Source: Vibrio porteresiae DSM 19223 | GTDB lineage: Bacteria > Pseudomonadota > Gammaproteobacteria > Enterobacterales > Vibrionaceae | NCBI RefSeq assembly: GCF_024347055.1 | Contig: NZ_AP024896.1 | Span: forward strand, 1-64,000 | DNA length: 64,000 nt | Direction: 5' to 3' | In this document: positions 61,557-64,000 of the stretch, piece after piece | Layout of the letters: each line of letters begins with the position of its first letter | How positions within the stretch are numbered: the stretch's first letter is position 1 | Notes under the pieces: model-generated | The model's database searches: none | What the model was told of the DNA's origin: nothing | Seen by the model: only the letters and a program-made list of their open reading frames with translations | Made by a program: the position numbers and the translations under genes

Positions 61557-63455
61557 TTAAGCGGCTTGGTTGCCTGCCAAAATCTCTAGCACATCGTTGA
61601 CGTTTGCAGTTGAAGTCAGTTTACGTACGGCTTCTTCGTCATCGAGGGCATTAGTGATCATGGTAATGACTTGAATGTGTTCATCATTCTTAGCCGCAAT
61701 ACCGATCACGAGTTTGGCAACGTCATCTTCATCTTCGGTAAATTGCACGCCTGCTGGATATTGGCAGATAACAATCCCGGTTTTGATAACGCTTTCTTTC
61801 GCTTCAATGGTGCCGTGAGGTACGGCAATCGATTCACCTAGATAAGTTGAAACCATCTTTTCACGTTCAAACATGGCGTCAACATAGGAAGGTTGGACAT
61901 AACCGAGCTCAACTAACTTGTTACCTGCAAAACGAATCGCATCTTCTTTTGAATCTGCAGATAGGCCGAGGAACACGTTTTTCGGTTCGATTTGAAATAC
62001 TGGAGCTTGTTGTGCTTTAGCTGGCGCTGCACTTGGCGTTGCTGCTGGAGCACTCTTTTCAGTTAGCTCTTTCACTAGGTTGTTGTAGAGCTCTCCGTCT
62101 AAGAAGTTGGTCAAAGAGATGTGCAGTGCGTTAGGCGCATGATTGCGAGCACGAGCGGTCAAATCTTTGTGGGTAATAACGATATCAACATCACCTGGTA
62201 AGTTGTTGATAGCTAAGTTGGTCACGCTGATATCGAGGTTGGCAGCTTGCACCTTTTTACGCAGCATGCTGGCACCCATAGCGCTTGAACCCATACCAGC
62301 ATCACAAGCAACAATGATTTTGCTTACTTTGCCTAGTTCAGCAAGGCTTTGAGTTGCAGCAGCTTGGCCTTTTGAAGACGCTTTCATGTCTTTCATTTGC
62401 GCACTGGCTTTTTCCAAACCGTCATCTTCTGATGTCTGTTTTGACGTTTTCATCAGGATAGATGCAACGACAAACGATACGACAGTGGCACCGACAACCG
62501 CAGAAAGAACACCGACCACAGAATCTTTTGGAGTCATCAGCAATACGGCAAAAATTGAGCCTGGTGATGCTGGAGAAACAAGACCCGCGTGGAACATAGT
62601 TAGTGTGAATACACCTGTGATACCGCCAGCCATCGCAGCAAGGATTAGGCGTGGGTTCATTAGGATGTATGGGAAATAGATTTCGTGGATACCGCCAAAG
62701 AAGTGGATGATCGACGCACCACCCGCTGTTTGACGTGCAGTACCTTTACCAAACACCATGTAAGCCAACAAAATACCTAGACCAGGACCTGGGTTTGCTT
62801 CAATCAAGAAGAAGATAGATTCGCCCACTTCTTTAGATTGTTGAATACCTAGTGGAGTGAAGATACCGTGGTTAATCGCGTTGTTTAGGAACAACACTTT
62901 TGCAGGTTCAACGAAGATAGAAGTCAAAGGCAGTAAGTTAGCACTTACTAGGAAATCAACACCTGATGCTAATGCAGTTGAAAGGGTTTTTACAAATGGG
63001 CCGATCAGCATAAAGGCAATCAGCGCACAGATCATGCCGATAATGCCTGCTGAAAAGTTGTTAACCAGCATTTCAAAACCGCTTTTGATTTTACCATCAA
63101 CGCGTTTGTCAAAAGATTTGATCGCCCAGCCACCAAAAGGACCTACGATCATGGCACCCAAGAACATTGGGATGTCAGAACCAACGATAACACCCATAGT
63201 AGTGATAGCACCAACAACGGCACCACGTTCACCACCAACCAATTTACCACCAGTGTAACCAATCAAGAGAGGTAACAAGTAAGTGATCATTGGGCCAACA
63301 AGGGAAGCCAATTTGTCATTTGGTATCCAACCTGTTGGAATAAAAAGCGCAGTAATAATACCCCAGGCGATAAACGCGCCAATATTCGGCATTACCATGT
63401 TCGATAAGAAGCGGCCAAAATTCTGTACCTTGACCTTAGCATCTGGTGATATCAT
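61557..63455 (-). CDS. mtlA: PTS mannitol-specific EIICBA transporter
   Basis: The protein is 632 aa (E. coli MtlA is 637). It takes up and phosphorylates mannitol. The EIIC membrane domain (about 1-335) includes GRFLSNMVMPNIGAFIAWGI and GGIHEIYFPYILMNPRLIL. The EIIB domain (about 375-465) has the phosphocysteine Cys384 in IVACDAGMGSSAMG, the same number as in E. coli. A proline/alanine-rich linker (PAATPSAAPAKAQ) leads to EIIA (about 485-630) with the phosphohistidine His547 in LGESIAVPHGT. It is the first gene of the mtl operon, with CRP-like sites upstream. Confidence 0.97.
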   Translation of the reverse strand: MISPDAKVKVQNFGRFLSNMVMPNIGAFIAWGIITALFIPTGWIPNDKLASLVGPMITYLLPLLIGYTGGKLVGGERGAVVGAITTMGVIVGSDIPMFLGAMIVGPFGGWAIKSFDKRVDGKIKSGFEMLVNNFSAGIIGMICALIAFMLIGPFVKTLSTALASGVDFLVSANLLPLTSIFVEPAKVLFLNNAINHGIFTPLGIQQSKEVGESIFFLIEANPGPGLGILLAYMVFGKGTARQTAGGASIIHFFGGIHEIYFPYILMNPRLILAAMAGGITGVFTLTMFHAGLVSPASPGSIFAVLLMTPKDSVVGVLSAVVGATVVSFVVASILMKTSKQTSEDDGLEKASAQMKDMKASSKGQAAATQSLAELGKVSKIIVACDAGMGSSAMGASMLRKKVQAANLDISVTNLAINNLPGDVDIVITHKDLTARARNHAPNALHISLTNFLDGELYNNLVKELTEKSAPAATPSAAPAKAQQAPVFQIEPKNVFLGLSADSKEDAIRFAGNKLVELGYVQPSYVDAMFEREKMVSTYLGESIAVPHGTIEAKESVIKTGIVICQYPAGVQFTEDEDDVAKLVIGIAAKNDEHIQVITMITNALDDEEAVRKLTSTANVNDVLEILAGNQAA

Positions 63456-63622
63456 AAGATTTCCCCGTTCGATATTCCGATGAATAATTGTTGTAGTAAC
63501 GGTCCTGAGAAAACCGTTGATTGCTTAGTACCCAGTCAATTTACCACATCATTTACACATTGGATCTCGAACGGGTTTTTTGTGATTACCGTCAACAAAT
63601 TCCAGCCTGAAAATAATTTATA

Positions 63623-63638
63623 AGTGATCTACATCATT
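63623..63638. promoter_or_regulatory. CRP-like site 1 upstream of mtlA
   Basis: AGTGA-TCTACA-TCATT matches 7 of 10 core positions of TGTGA-N6-TCACA, 168-183 bases before mtlA. Confidence 0.4.
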
Positions 63639-63739
63639 ATTTTTGCATGTAATTTTGCTACAAATTAGTTATTTATTTTTTTGCAAATAGTTTGTAATGC
63701 TTGATGTCACAAAATAAATAAATTGATCTGCTAACCTTT

Positions 63740-63755
63740 AGTGATTTAAATCACA
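63740..63755. promoter_or_regulatory. CRP site 2 upstream of mtlA
   Basis: AGTGA-TTTAAA-TCACA matches 9 of 10 core positions of TGTGA-N6-TCACA. It is the strongest CRP-like site in the region. Confidence 0.7.
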
Positions 63756-63790
63756 TTTTTATCGGGTAAATTTTAATGAAAATTTATATA

Positions 63791-63806
63791 AGTGATCACT
63801 ATCACT
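63791..63806. promoter_or_regulatory. CRP-like site 3 upstream of mtlA
   Basis: AGTGA-TCACTA-TCACT matches 8 of 10 core positions, 51 bases from site 2 (about five helical turns). Confidence 0.55.
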
Positions 63807-64000
63807 ACAGATGAATTATTTCAGTAAATGAAATAATTAAGTAATTACTCTAACCCGATATTTGTAATTTTGATACGGAATTGTAAGCAAATATTCCGTT
63901 GTAACCCACCATTATTCCTACCTTTTTTCTCTTGATGTTTTTCTTATTAGACCAATTGATGAGTTGCTTAATTTAAATTTTGATAACTGTGACAAGATCA

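Larger units (their letters stand above)
63456..64000. other. mtlA leader and promoter region, no protein gene
   Basis: These are 545 AT-rich bases. They hold a small stem, AACGGT-N7-AACCGTT, at 63498-63518 in the presumed mtlA leader and at least three CRP-like palindromes. In V. cholerae an antisense sRNA (MtlS) overlaps the mtlA leader at this place; I cannot confirm one from sequence alone. Confidence 0.6.

Noticed and set aside
62857..63258. A 133-aa plus-strand ORF opposite mtlA
   Set aside because: Antisense shadow within the EIIC coding region.
1..64000. CRISPR arrays, rRNA or tRNA genes
   Set aside because: No regular repeat-spacer pattern and no recognisable rRNA or tRNA sequence on either strand.

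Overview
The window reads as part of the second chromosome (chromosome II) of a Vibrio, close to its replication origin. The main evidence is a ParA/ParB pair of the large chromosome-II type at the left edge and four perfect copies of TTTACA-N-TGTAAA, the known Vibrio chromosome-II centromere (parS2) consensus. Gene content fits too: a phaB-phaA-phaP-phaC polyhydroxybutyrate cluster, mtlA-mtlD-mtlR, ribB behind an FMN riboswitch, putA-putP and pdxH. I cannot name the species.

Layout. 1-9.1 kb: parA2-parB2, an orphan PotD-type polyamine-binding protein, tmcA (tRNA-Met acetylcytidine), a cluster of three parS2 sites, a DUF342/FapA-type protein, an IS200-type element with a nonsense mutation in its transposase, and pdxH. 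9.1-12.3 kb: two paralogous exported coiled-coil/PEGA proteins, one carrying an extra sulfatase-modifying-factor-type domain. 12.6-19.2 kb: proline use (AraC-type regulator, PutA, a separately encoded PutA C-terminal domain, PutP). 19.3-30.2 kb: a small Cys-rich protein, a chemoreceptor, a coniferyl-aldehyde-type dehydrogenase, riboswitch-ribB, dsdA, a family-3 binding protein, and a three-gene FecCD-type metal/cofactor importer with a Zur-like site at its start.

30.2-36.9 kb is an AT-rich accessory patch between core operons. It holds a cyclic-phosphate-type receiver-domain gene whose ATG appears to have become ATA, an IS3 element that truncates the neighbouring gene, a WYL regulator plus PD-(D/E)XK-like protein pair flanked by related inverted repeats, a gene with an early in-frame stop, a zinc-ligand-less SIR2 gene with a partner, and short remnants. 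This is the most novel part of the window.

36.9-41.3 kb is a purine-salvage operon (M20 amidohydrolase, NCS2 permease, adenine deaminase), followed by a fourth parS2 site. 41.5-47.7 kb holds a type-B carboxylesterase and the PHB operon on the minus strand. A gene-free AT-rich kilobase and a TSUP permease follow. 49.7-59.6 kb is a hexuronate module: uxuA, uxuB and a TRAP transporter on the minus strand, uxaC and uxaA on the plus strand, and an ExuR-type repressor. Copies of the ExuR/UxuR half operator TTGGTATA lie in the divergent promoter and before the repressor gene. 59.7-63.5 kb is the mannitol operon mtlA-mtlD-mtlR, with CRP-like sites upstream of mtlA.

Together the window combines chromosome segregation, carbon and nitrogen scavenging (proline, D-serine, purines, uronates, mannitol), carbon storage, and one decaying accessory patch with defence-like genes.
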